Positions 43,329-51,933 of a stretch of 64,000 nt of DNA are shown one piece after another. The DNA lies in assembly GCF_022440845.1 (NCBI RefSeq), contig NZ_JAKNTO010000001.1, positions 1,054,001 through 1,118,000 on the forward strand. The letters are read 5' to 3'. The translations under genes and the position numbers were made by a program. The stretch's first letter is position 1; each line of letters begins with the position of its first letter. The notes below the pieces were generated by a model. It made no database searches. It was not told the DNA's origin and saw only the letters and a program-made list of their open reading frames with translations. This DNA is from Ruminococcus sp. OA3 (GTDB taxonomy: Bacteria > Bacillota > Clostridia > Lachnospirales > Lachnospiraceae).

Positions 43329-44348
43329 ATGAAGAAAGTAAGAATTGGTATTGTTGGGTTGGGAAGACTTGGACGAGCACATGCGAACAATCTGGCGTTC
43401 GGTGTACCGGCGGCTGAATTGGTTGCAGCCTGCTCTGTTGTACCGGCGGAACTTGAGTATGCAAAAAATGAACTGGGTGTGGCGAAAACATATGCTGATT
43501 TCGGTGAGATGTGTCAGGATCCGGACATCGACGCAGTCGTGATCGTATCCCCGTCCACCTTCCATCCGGAGCAGATTTCACTGGCATTAAAAGCCGGAAA
43601 ACATATCTTCTGTGAGAAACCGCTTGCCGTTACACTCGATGAATGCTACGCAACAGAAAAGGAAGTGGAGCAGTATCCCGATCTCGTATTTATGCTCGGT
43701 TTCATGCGCAGATATGATCCGTCCTACGCATATGCAAAAAAGAAAATCGATGAAGGTGCTATCGGAAAACCTTACCTTGTAAAGGCTACCGGTGTTGACC
43801 CGGATGCAGATGCCGAGAGCTTACTGGACAGCGGATACGTTCCGAAGAGCGGAGGTATCATGATGGATATGGCAAGCCATGACATTGACTTGATGCGCTG
43901 GTTCCTGGGTGACGACCCGGAAGAGGTATACGCGATCGGAAGCACAGTAAAACATCCAAGATTTACAGAGCAGGGCGATGTTGAAACAGCATGCGCTACC
44001 TTCTCCTTTAAGAATGGGGCTATGGGACAGCTTCATGTAGGCAGAGCGGCAGTACATGGTTATCATATCGAGACAGAGATCATCGGAACAGAGGGAAGTA
44101 TCCGTGTCAGCCCGGTTCCGGCTAAGAATCTTGCAGTAATGTATGACAAACACGGTGTTGTTCAGGAGTGTGTACGCAACTTCCCGGAACGTTTCCAGCA
44201 GGCATACGTTGAGGAGATGAAAGAATTCGTAGACTGTGTACAGAACGGAAAGAAACCCGGTGTTGTCGTACATGACGGAACAGCTGCAACACAGATCTGT
44301 GAAGCAGCACAGAAAGCACTGGTGACAAAGGGCGTTGTTAAAATCTGA
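43329..44348 (+). CDS. Gfo/Idh/MocA-family oxidoreductase, inositol 2-dehydrogenase-like
   Basis: About 339 residues from ATG 43329 (GGAG ahead); an in-frame ATG at 43290 would lengthen it without homology. The N-terminal NAD(P) domain has GIVGLGRLGRAHANNL and the family catalytic Lys in CEKPLAVT (EKP motif). The C-terminal half has GGIMMDMASHDIDLMRWFLG, where the Asp and His fit the IolG-type catalytic site. The family oxidises a cyclitol or sugar hydroxyl. With no iol cluster nearby, myo-inositol is only the most probable substrate. Monocistronic: promoter upstream, perfect terminator downstream. Confidence 0.85.
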   Translation: MKKVRIGIVGLGRLGRAHANNLAFGVPAAELVAACSVVPAELEYAKNELGVAKTYADFGEMCQDPDIDAVVIVSPSTFHPEQISLALKAGKHIFCEKPLAVTLDECYATEKEVEQYPDLVFMLGFMRRYDPSYAYAKKKIDEGAIGKPYLVKATGVDPDADAESLLDSGYVPKSGGIMMDMASHDIDLMRWFLGDDPEEVYAIGSTVKHPRFTEQGDVETACATFSFKNGAMGQLHVGRAAVHGYHIETEIIGTEGSIRVSPVPAKNLAVMYDKHGVVQECVRNFPERFQQAYVEEMKEFVDCVQNGKKPGVVVHDGTAATQICEAAQKALVTKGVVKI

Positions 44349-44364
44349 TATTTGTCAGAGGGGT

Positions 44365-44397
44365 ATGGGAGTGTCTGATAAAGACGCTCCCATTTTT
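44365..44397 (+). terminator. Rho-independent terminator after the Gfo/Idh/MocA gene
   Basis: ATGGGAGTGTC (44365-44375) pairs with GACGCTCCCAT (44383-44393) over 11 positions, then TTTT. Confidence 0.85.
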
Positions 44398-44432
44398 AAA
44401 TCTAAAAAAACATTCGGCTTTTGTAATATATC

Positions 44433-44461
44433 TTGACAAATAAAACAAAATCATCTAAATT
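44433..44461 (+). promoter_or_regulatory. Promoter of the riboswitch 2 transcript
   Basis: TTGACA (44433-44438), exactly 17 bases, TAAATT (44456-44461), about 30 bases before the aptamer. Confidence 0.6.
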
Positions 44462-44492
44462 AATGATTAACACCATAGTATTAACTGAATAA

Positions 44493-44658
44493 AAACTGCG
44501 GTCAGGCACAGCGTGTCTGTTTAAACGGAACCCGGTGAGAATCCGGGACAGCCTATCTCTACTGTATGGGGGACGAACAAAGCAGGATGCCACTGGATGA
44601 AATCCGGGAAGGCGCTTTTAGTAGGACGAACCCGAGTCAGGATACAACAACGCGGTTT
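44493..44658 (+). ncRNA. Cobalamin riboswitch 2
   Basis: Same block order as riboswitch 1: CGGAACCCGGTGAGAATCC, CTACTGTATGG, TGCCACTGG, CGGGAAGGCGC and GAACCCGAGTCAG. P1 is AAACTGCG (44493-44500) with CGCGGTTT (44651-44658), 8 pairs. It controls the single 2238-residue protein gene that follows. Confidence 0.92.
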
Positions 44659-44702
44659 GTGAAAAGAGATTCGTAAGCAAGGCGGATTGAGAAGAGAATC
44701 CA

Positions 44703-44770
44703 GGACCTTTTTTTGTGGTATGCAAAAAGGTCCCTTTTTAAAGGTAGAGCCTGTTACGGCTCTTTTTTTG
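44703..44770 (+). terminator. Tandem expression-platform terminators of riboswitch 2
   Basis: GGACCTTTTT (44703-44712) pairs with AAAAAGGTCC (44724-44733), followed by CTTTTT. Then AGAGCC (44746-44751) pairs with GGCTCT (44758-44763), followed by a T-run. The second one and its flank (CTTTTTAA..G.AGCCTGT) match the leader of riboswitch 1. Confidence 0.8.
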
Positions 44771-44816
44771 TGCGATTTTTTCTATGGTCAAAAAAAGAGA
44801 AAAGGAGCAAATGTGT

Positions 44817-47800
44817 ATGAAGAAGCTTAAAAAACAGGTCATCAGTATGATTTTGGCAGCACTGATGATCCTGACGTCTGTTCCGACTGCAGCATTTGGT
44901 GCGGCGGAAGATCTGCCGGTTCCCATAACCGGAGGTATGGAAGAGACTGAGAACGATGATGTCTCCGTGGAGGAACCATCATCGGAGAGCGAGCCGGAAC
45001 CGGATGAAAGTCTTCAGGAAGAAGACAATCTGAAGGAGGAAGGCGAACAGGAAGATGCAGGGCAGAAAATTGAAGGAGAGGCTCCCAAAGCTACGGCAGA
45101 TGAGCTGCAGAGTCAGGTCCCTGCTACGGCGGAAGAAGTGACAGTGGGAGCCAGCAGGGCCGAAGTACGGATGTCAATGAAACAGGGGGATACCTTCTTC
45201 TATCTTCCAAAGGTGTCAGAGATTTCCTCTAATCTGGCAAAATCCTATGGTTTTACATACGGAACAAATGTCAGCGAGGGAGATATCACGCCTCTTGACG
45301 CCCTGGTACAGATGCATATTGATCTGTATGATGCGACAAAAGAAAACATTGGTGAATATCTGGAAGTCAGTTCTGACGGGTTTATTACCAAACTGAATGG
45401 CGTTTCAACGAGCAGTATCAGCTTCGCGGTCAACGGTGCGATGCCGCACGATGATGTTGAGACTGCCTATGGATATACCGGTTATTCGGCAAATAACTGT
45501 GCCATCAGACAGGGTGATGAGCTGGAGTTCTTTTTCTACCAGGATGATGAATACTTCCTGGACAACTACGGCATGTTTTTTGCCGACGGTGAGAAGGTTA
45601 GCAGCCTTGAGGCTGAGACGGGTGATGAGATTTCACTGAATTTGAAAGGTTACTGCTATGCATACTTTGGGAATTATGCGCAGAGCATGATTGATCAGCA
45701 GACAAAAGCGGTGGAAGATGCACAGCTTTTACTGGTGACACCGGATGCAGCGGATCCCAAAGGCTATCTAGGGACCTCCGAAGCTATTGAAGGGGCCGTG
45801 ACAGATGCCGATGGAAATGTCACCTTAAAATTTGATACGGCTGGAACATATTATGTTACGGCGAAATGTGATGGTGAATATGACAATCCTCTGGTTGCTC
45901 CGTATCTGACAGTTACGGTGAATGAGGCAGAAGATACTACACTCCCGGAGTTAGATGCAGAGTGGTATGATTACAGGAACAGCCAGGATAATATGGCGAT
46001 CACTCAGGCGCTGACTCCGACTGCAGCGGGAGAGACCCATCTGAAGTGGGGGAAGAAGATTGGTGCGGATTATGGCTGGAAAGCAGTCAGCTCACCGATT
46101 CTCGTGGACGGTTACATGTATTGCTATTATGACGGCAGTATTATGAAGATTAATAAAGAGACCGGCGATGTCGTTGCGACAGGGACCATGGCGGGAAGCA
46201 GCAACTTCTCCATTGTACCTCCGACTTACGGCGGGGGGATGATCTTTGTCGGTCTCTCGAACGGACGTATCCAGGCATTTAATGCCAGTACACTGGAGTC
46301 TCTCTGGGTGTACAAAGATGAACTCGGCGGACAGCCGAATTCTCCAATCCGGTATTCTGACGGCTATATTTATACAGGCTTCTGGAACAGTGAGACGAGG
46401 GATGCCAATTTTGTATGTGTCAAGGCGGATGCGAAGAAGACAGAAACCAAAACCGCAGAATGGACACAGACAATTGCCGGAGGCGTATACTGGGCGGGAG
46501 CTTACGCTTCGGGTCAGTATGTGATGGTGGGCACCGATGACGGGCAGAACAATTCTACCAGCGAGACGGCGTCCCTGTACTCCTTTGACAAAGAGACGGG
46601 CGAGGTGATCAGTAAGGTCAGCGGATTCGTGGGTGATATCCGGACCGATATTGCCTATGATGCGGCGACGGACCGTGTGTATTTTGCGTCCAAGGGCGGA
46701 TACCTGTACTCGGCAAAAGTGTCAGAGTCGGGTGTGATCGATGAAGCTTCTGTCACATCGTTTGCGCTGGGCGGCATGAGTACCAGCACACCGCTTATCT
46801 ATAACAGCAGGATCTATATCGGAGTCAGCGGCGCGAGCAATTTCAGTCCTGACGGACACAGTATCAAAGTGCTGGATCTGGCGGCTGACGGTACAGCATC
46901 GGAGGCATATACCATACCGCTGACCGCTTATCCGCAGAGTTCCGCACTGCTGACAACAGCGTACGAGAGCGACGGCTATGTGTATGCATATTTTACCGTC
47001 AATTCCAAAAACGGTGAGATCTATGTCGTAAAGGACAAACCGGGGCTTACGGAGGCGGATCCGGGAAGCGGGATCCTGTATACGCCTGAAGATGGCATGA
47101 AAAACTATTGCATCACCAGTGCGATCTGTGACAGAGAAGGAACGATTTACTATAAAAATGACTCCGGTTACATGATGGCGCTGGAGAAAGCGGTCATGCC
47201 TACCATTGAGACGACCCTCCAGGACGGCATGGTTCAGCGCGGCAGCAAAAAGACGTTTGATGTCATTGCCCGTGATGGAGATGGAAATAAGATCGATGCC
47301 ACGGTTAAATTTGACGGCAAGAACGTTGATTTTAACTGGAATGACGATGTAAAGACGAGTTATACGCTGAATTTTTCGGGTAAAGAAAACGGTGATCATA
47401 CCGTAGAGATCACAGTGACGGACAGCGCTGGAAAGACAGCGTCAAAGACATACACCATCAATTACCAGAAGGCAGAAAAGGGCGAATTGATCGGCTATGC
47501 GACGATGGGAATCGAAGCCACAAGTATCAACAGCGGATATATCGTTGAGCCGGTAAAGATACCGGTGTATGAAGGCGACAATGCGGCGCAGGCTCTGACC
47601 CGCCTGATCCGGGAAAGTGGTTACGATTACAGTAATACAGGAACGGTAGAGAGTGGTTTTTATCTGTCCTCGATCATCGGAGCAAATGCAAGGAATCCAA
47701 AGGCAGCGACAAAAGATTTAATTTTAGATGCATCATTGAATGAAGATCTCAAAGACCTGGGCATTTCCTGGACAGAAGGGACAGAAGGCCAGCTGGGTGA

Positions 47801-50800
47801 GTTTGACTATGCGCAGGGATCAGGCTGGATGTATTGTCTGAACAATGTGTTCCCGAATGTTGGATTTGCTGACAGTTATCTCTCGGATGGAGACGTGGTG
47901 CGTGTGCAGTTTACGGTTGCATATGGTTCTGACATCGGTGGCGGATACTCAACCGGTGGCGGGGACAGTGGAAAAGCACGTGCCAATAAAGATGACCTGG
48001 TGGAACAGATTGCGGCTGTCAACAGCGCGCAGAACAGGGAGACCCTGCTTGGTGACGATGCAATTAAAAGTGCTTATGATGCTGCAAACGCGGTAATGCT
48101 GAATCTTCCGGCATCCCAGGAAGAGGTGAATACGGCGTATGAGGCGCTTAAAAATGCCGTGTCAGGGGAAGCGCCAACCTCCATGGAAATGGATGAAAAG
48201 GAAATCACGCTGGCTAATATGAGCAGTAAAAAACTGAACGTTACCTATACGCCGGAGGAGGTCAAAGTGCCGATTCTGCTTACCTGGACATCTTCCGACA
48301 GCAGCGTGGCAAAAGTAGCGGCGGATGGAACGGTAACTGCAGCGGGCGTTGGAAAAGCCACCATCACGGCAGAGGGTGCCGGCATGAAGGCAAGCTGTGA
48401 GGTGACGGTCCCAGAGGTGACAATGACGGGGATTGCCTTCAGTGAACGTAATGTTACCATTGCTAGAGCGGAAGAAAAAACACTTTCCGTCGTGTATACG
48501 CCGGAGAATACGACGGATCCGCGCGATGAGAAGTGGAGTTCTTCAGACCCGCTGGTCGTGGCAGTGCGAAAGGATGGAAGCATTCTCGGCATCAACGCGG
48601 GGACCGCGACAATTACCGCAACCGTAGGTGAATTTACCGCAAGTTGTGAAGTCACGGTTACGGATGTGCCGATTACAGGCATTGACCCGGGGCAGAGCAC
48701 AGACCTGAAGGTTCAGGTTGGAAAGACACTGGGACTGTCTTATTCCGTGCTTCCTGAGAATACGACAGAGGATAAGACAGCAACGGCAATTTCCACCAAT
48801 CCGAACATTGTACAGGTCACAAACAACAAGACGATCAAGGGTGTTTCTGAAGGTGAAGCCGATGTGATCGTACGGATTGGAAAAGAGAGTATTTCCTACC
48901 ATGTATCGGTGGAGAAGATCAATGCGACGGATTTTGATTTCAGCAATCCGCCGAAGACTTTAAATATCAAAAAAAGTGCAACGGTTTCCCTCAGTTTCAA
49001 GCCCGTAAGCACACCGGATAACCGGTATGATGTGCAGTGGAGTACCAGTGACCCGGCGGTGGTCAGCCTGGACGGAACACAGGGATACCAGATGAAGATC
49101 ACGGGAAAAAGTGCCGGAACAGCAACAATAACAGCAGTACTTGGTGATATCAGCCGTTCCTTTGATGTGACAGTCCTGGATATTCCAATTACCGGAATCA
49201 CGCTGACAGAAGAAAGTGTAGATGCCTATGTAGGAAAATATAATTCCTCAGTGAGAGTGATTGTGAGTCCATCCAATACCACGGCATCAACAGACGTTAC
49301 ATGGACAAGCAGTGATACCGATGTCCTGGAAGTGACAGGATCTTCAATGTATGGAAGTTTTACGGCAAAGAAAGCAGGTACGGTAAATCTGACAGCAAAA
49401 GTGGGAGAGTTTTCGGCCACCTGTGTTGTCAATGTCCATGAAGTGCCTACAGTAGAAAGCATTACACTCAATAAAGACAAATTCCAGCTGGGGATTGGAA
49501 AATCTTCCTCCCTTTCAGTGCAGGCGTCTCCGACAACGTCAGACTATAATTCAAAACTTCTGAAGTGGAGTTCATCAGATGAGTCAGTGGCAACAGTCAG
49601 CAGCTATGGCAGCGTAAAGGCTGTCGGTGAGGGGAAAGCAACGATCACAGCGACGTATGATGAGCGTCTGACGGCGGCGTGTGAAGTAACGGCGGCAGAG
49701 ATTCCCTTAGAGGGTGTATACTTCAAAGAAGAAAACACAAAGATACAGGGACTGGAAAAATCAGGTTGGCTGAGCTTCAGTGCTTCTCCGGGCGATCATA
49801 CAGATGCGCTGACGGTTAGTGCCGTGTCAGGAGACAGCAATATCGTGACCGTCGAGTCAGCCAGCACATCGAGCGTAACCGTTAAGTCTAAGGCGGCAGG
49901 ATCGGCAGTCATCACGCTGACAGTCAAAACAAAGGACGGACGCAGCTATACGGCTTCTACCAAAGTGACCGTGGAAGAAAACTTTATTGAGGCTGTGGCA
50001 TTTCCGCAGGCGGTCTATGAGATCGCGAAAGGCGCGAGCAAAAACTTTTTGTATGAAATTATAAAATGGCCGTCAAATGGTGACACAAGTTCGATCACCT
50101 GGGACTCCAGCAACAAAGATGTGGCGACCGTTACAGGCACCGGAAGTGTGAAAGCAGTTGGATTCGGTGAGACGACGATCACGGCAGAACTGAAGGACAA
50201 AAGCGTGTATTCCTGTAAGGTTAAGGTTCCAAATCCGGTTACGGAGGTGACCATCAGTGCATCGAGAATCGGTATGCTGAAAGGAAGCAGCATCTCTCTG
50301 GATACCATTGATTTTACGCCTGCGGACGGCAATATAAGCAAGTTCAGCTGGGCGTCAAGCAATACGGACGTGCTGACAGTCAAAAATGGTATCGTAAAGG
50401 CAGTGGGCGTTGGAAGCGCAAGCATCTATGGAACGGCAGGAAACGCCTTTGCGACCTGTGAAATTACTGTGACCCTCTCCGGGGATGAGGTGGCAGGAAT
50501 TGAGGTCATAGGACTGATCGATCAGATCGGAGGGGTGACGCTTGACAGTGAGGATGCAGTTAAAACAGCCCGTACGGCCTACAACAAACTGACCAGAATG
50601 CAGAAAGCATATGTAGAGAATGATCAGAAGCTGTTTGATGCAGAGGATAAGTTGTATGAACTGCAGGAAGTGATGAGAAGTCCGGTAACATTAAGTTCTG
50701 TAAAGTCAGTAAATTATAATACGGTGAATGTTACCTGGAAATCCGTAAACGGTGCAGAAGGGTATCAGGTATACCGAAAGACAGCAGGAGGAAGTTACAA

Positions 50801-51533
50801 AGAGATCGCAGCTGTGAGCGGACGCGAAACAACGGCATACAGAGATACCGGGCTGACTACGGGAACGGTTTATACCTACACTGTGCGTGCCGTGTATACG
50901 CTTGGAGGTGAGAAACAGCTTGGAGATTATGTGAAATCTGGAATCAGCGGAAAAGCGATGCCGGAGAAAACAGTGACTTCCAAAGTTCAGTCCTGGGGAT
51001 CTCAGACATTGAAACTTACCTGGGAAAAAGTAAGCGGAGCCAGCGGATACCAGATCTATCACAGGACATCCAAAAACGGTCCATGGAAATACGTCACACA
51101 GATTGCAGATGGAAATACAACGTCCTATATGCATTACAATCTGATATGCGGAAATACATATGACTATGTGGTACGTGCGTATCGCACCGTGAAGAACACG
51201 AAATACATTGGTGCGAACAGCGATATACTGAGCGGGAAACCTGTACCGGCGCAGGTGAAAAATGTGACGGTCAGGAAAGCTTCTTCCACCAGCATGAAGA
51301 TCAGCTGGGGCAAAGTGAACGGAGCCAGTGGCTATCAGATCTACCGCAGGAATCCTGATACAGGAAAATATCAGTTCGTCACACAACTCGGGAATGGAAA
51401 TGTGGCAGCTTATACGGAAAAAGGCCTGAAGAAAGGGATTACCTATACGTATGTGGTGCGTGCTTACCGTACCGTAAACGGCAACAAGATTTTGGGTGCC
51501 AACTCAACTGAAACAAAAGGAAGTATCAACTAA
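44817..51533 (+). CDS. Giant secreted protein: DUF4430 domains, PQQ-type beta-propeller, nine Big_2 repeats, three FN3
   Basis: About 2238 residues from ATG 44817 (AAAGGAG, spacing 9). Signal peptide residues 1-29, then a Glu-rich linker to about 95. A DUF4430-like domain lies near 110-250 (TPLDALVQMHIDLYD; SFAVNGAMP; QGDELEFFFY). Residues about 400-795 look like a PQQ/quinoprotein beta-propeller with repeated SPILVDGYMYCYYDG and GGMIFVGLSNGRI blades. A second, clear DUF4430 lies at about 890-1040 (GSGWMYCLNNVFPNVG; YGSDIGGG). A FIVAR-like helix pair, nine Big_2 Ig-like repeats (WSSSDxxVAxV..G type), a helical unit and three FN3 modules complete it. No LPXTG motif. It is the only gene behind riboswitch 2. 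A surface-bound cobalamin trap is the inferred role; the propeller recalls BtuG of Bacteroides only by fold class. Confidence 0.82.
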   Translation: MKKLKKQVISMILAALMILTSVPTAAFGAAEDLPVPITGGMEETENDDVSVEEPSSESEPEPDESLQEEDNLKEEGEQEDAGQKIEGEAPKATADELQSQVPATAEEVTVGASRAEVRMSMKQGDTFFYLPKVSEISSNLAKSYGFTYGTNVSEGDITPLDALVQMHIDLYDATKENIGEYLEVSSDGFITKLNGVSTSSISFAVNGAMPHDDVETAYGYTGYSANNCAIRQGDELEFFFYQDDEYFLDNYGMFFADGEKVSSLEAETGDEISLNLKGYCYAYFGNYAQSMIDQQTKAVEDAQLLLVTPDAADPKGYLGTSEAIEGAVTDADGNVTLKFDTAGTYYVTAKCDGEYDNPLVAPYLTVTVNEAEDTTLPELDAEWYDYRNSQDNMAITQALTPTAAGETHLKWGKKIGADYGWKAVSSPILVDGYMYCYYDGSIMKINKETGDVVATGTMAGSSNFSIVPPTYGGGMIFVGLSNGRIQAFNASTLESLWVYKDELGGQPNSPIRYSDGYIYTGFWNSETRDANFVCVKADAKKTETKTAEWTQTIAGGVYWAGAYASGQYVMVGTDDGQNNSTSETASLYSFDKETGEVISKVSGFVGDIRTDIAYDAATDRVYFASKGGYLYSAKVSESGVIDEASVTSFALGGMSTSTPLIYNSRIYIGVSGASNFSPDGHSIKVLDLAADGTASEAYTIPLTAYPQSSALLTTAYESDGYVYAYFTVNSKNGEIYVVKDKPGLTEADPGSGILYTPEDGMKNYCITSAICDREGTIYYKNDSGYMMALEKAVMPTIETTLQDGMVQRGSKKTFDVIARDGDGNKIDATVKFDGKNVDFNWNDDVKTSYTLNFSGKENGDHTVEITVTDSAGKTASKTYTINYQKAEKGELIGYATMGIEATSINSGYIVEPVKIPVYEGDNAAQALTRLIRESGYDYSNTGTVESGFYLSSIIGANARNPKAATKDLILDASLNEDLKDLGISWTEGTEGQLGEFDYAQGSGWMYCLNNVFPNVGFADSYLSDGDVVRVQFTVAYGSDIGGGYSTGGGDSGKARANKDDLVEQIAAVNSAQNRETLLGDDAIKSAYDAANAVMLNLPASQEEVNTAYEALKNAVSGEAPTSMEMDEKEITLANMSSKKLNVTYTPEEVKVPILLTWTSSDSSVAKVAADGTVTAAGVGKATITAEGAGMKASCEVTVPEVTMTGIAFSERNVTIARAEEKTLSVVYTPENTTDPRDEKWSSSDPLVVAVRKDGSILGINAGTATITATVGEFTASCEVTVTDVPITGIDPGQSTDLKVQVGKTLGLSYSVLPENTTEDKTATAISTNPNIVQVTNNKTIKGVSEGEADVIVRIGKESISYHVSVEKINATDFDFSNPPKTLNIKKSATVSLSFKPVSTPDNRYDVQWSTSDPAVVSLDGTQGYQMKITGKSAGTATITAVLGDISRSFDVTVLDIPITGITLTEESVDAYVGKYNSSVRVIVSPSNTTASTDVTWTSSDTDVLEVTGSSMYGSFTAKKAGTVNLTAKVGEFSATCVVNVHEVPTVESITLNKDKFQLGIGKSSSLSVQASPTTSDYNSKLLKWSSSDESVATVSSYGSVKAVGEGKATITATYDERLTAACEVTAAEIPLEGVYFKEENTKIQGLEKSGWLSFSASPGDHTDALTVSAVSGDSNIVTVESASTSSVTVKSKAAGSAVITLTVKTKDGRSYTASTKVTVEENFIEAVAFPQAVYEIAKGASKNFLYEIIKWPSNGDTSSITWDSSNKDVATVTGTGSVKAVGFGETTITAELKDKSVYSCKVKVPNPVTEVTISASRIGMLKGSSISLDTIDFTPADGNISKFSWASSNTDVLTVKNGIVKAVGVGSASIYGTAGNAFATCEITVTLSGDEVAGIEVIGLIDQIGGVTLDSEDAVKTARTAYNKLTRMQKAYVENDQKLFDAEDKLYELQEVMRSPVTLSSVKSVNYNTVNVTWKSVNGAEGYQVYRKTAGGSYKEIAAVSGRETTAYRDTGLTTGTVYTYTVRAVYTLGGEKQLGDYVKSGISGKAMPEKTVTSKVQSWGSQTLKLTWEKVSGASGYQIYHRTSKNGPWKYVTQIADGNTTSYMHYNLICGNTYDYVVRAYRTVKNTKYIGANSDILSGKPVPAQVKNVTVRKASSTSMKISWGKVNGASGYQIYRRNPDTGKYQFVTQLGNGNVAAYTEKGLKKGITYTYVVRAYRTVNGNKILGANSTETKGSIN
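50980..51530 (+). repeat. FN3 module pair, copy 1
   Basis: Encodes two FN3 modules that are nearly identical in protein and close in DNA to 56110-56668 of the next giant gene. Both begin SKVQSWGSQTLKL and end with T-K-G-S-I. This marks recent duplication or gene conversion. Confidence 0.8.
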
Positions 51534-51539
51534 TGATCA

Positions 51540-51576
51540 CGGCGGGGGATTCCATTTTGGAATACCCCGCCGTTTT
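51540..51576 (+). terminator. Strong rho-independent terminator after the riboswitch 2 gene
   Basis: CGGCGGGG (51540-51547) pairs with CCCCGCCG (51565-51572), with an inner ATTCCA/TGGAAT stem, followed by TTTT. Confidence 0.88.
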
Positions 51577-51600
51577 GGCAAAATAGTGCAGGATTTGCAG

Positions 51601-51629
51601 TTTACTTGAAAAAGTGGATGTGCTATACT
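51601..51629 (+). promoter_or_regulatory. Putative promoter of the riboswitch 3 operon
   Basis: TTTACT (51601-51606), 17 bases, TATACT (51624-51629), about 40 bases before the aptamer. Confidence 0.5.
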
Positions 51630-51667
51630 GTAACCAATTTCATAAGATGAGTATTTATGGTCGGATT

Positions 51668-51825
51668 TTTGCAGGGAGGAAAGCATAAATCCGTTAAAAG
51701 AGAATCCGGTGTGAATCCGGAACAGTCACCACTACTGTAACGTGGACGAAGGAATGATATACCACTGGGCCCGGAGCCCGGGAAGGCATTCCCAAGGATG
51801 AAGCGAAGTCAGGAGAACTGCCATA
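51668..51825 (+). ncRNA. Cobalamin riboswitch 3 (classical form)
   Basis: Shows the classical motif series GAATCCGGTGTGAATCCGG, CAGTCACCACTACTGTAACG, ACCACTGGGCCCGG, CGGGAAGGC and the B12 box GATGAAGCGAAGTCAGGAG followed by AACTGCC, which pairs with GCAG at the 5' end. It differs from riboswitches 1 and 2, which have a shorter B12-box region. It heads the operon that runs to the ECF transporter. Confidence 0.95.
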
Positions 51826-51839
51826 GATCGAACGAAGTA

Positions 51840-51872
51840 ATATTTTCGGGTGAAGAAAATATGCTTTTTTTG
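51840..51872 (+). terminator. Expression-platform terminator of riboswitch 3
   Basis: ATATTTTC (51840-51847), 7-base loop, GAAAATAT (51855-51862), then GCTTTTTTT. Confidence 0.75.
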
Positions 51873-51933
51873 TTGCCAAAAAACAGAGAAACAGGAGTAT
51901 CAGAAGTAACATACGGCAGGGAGGAGACGGATT

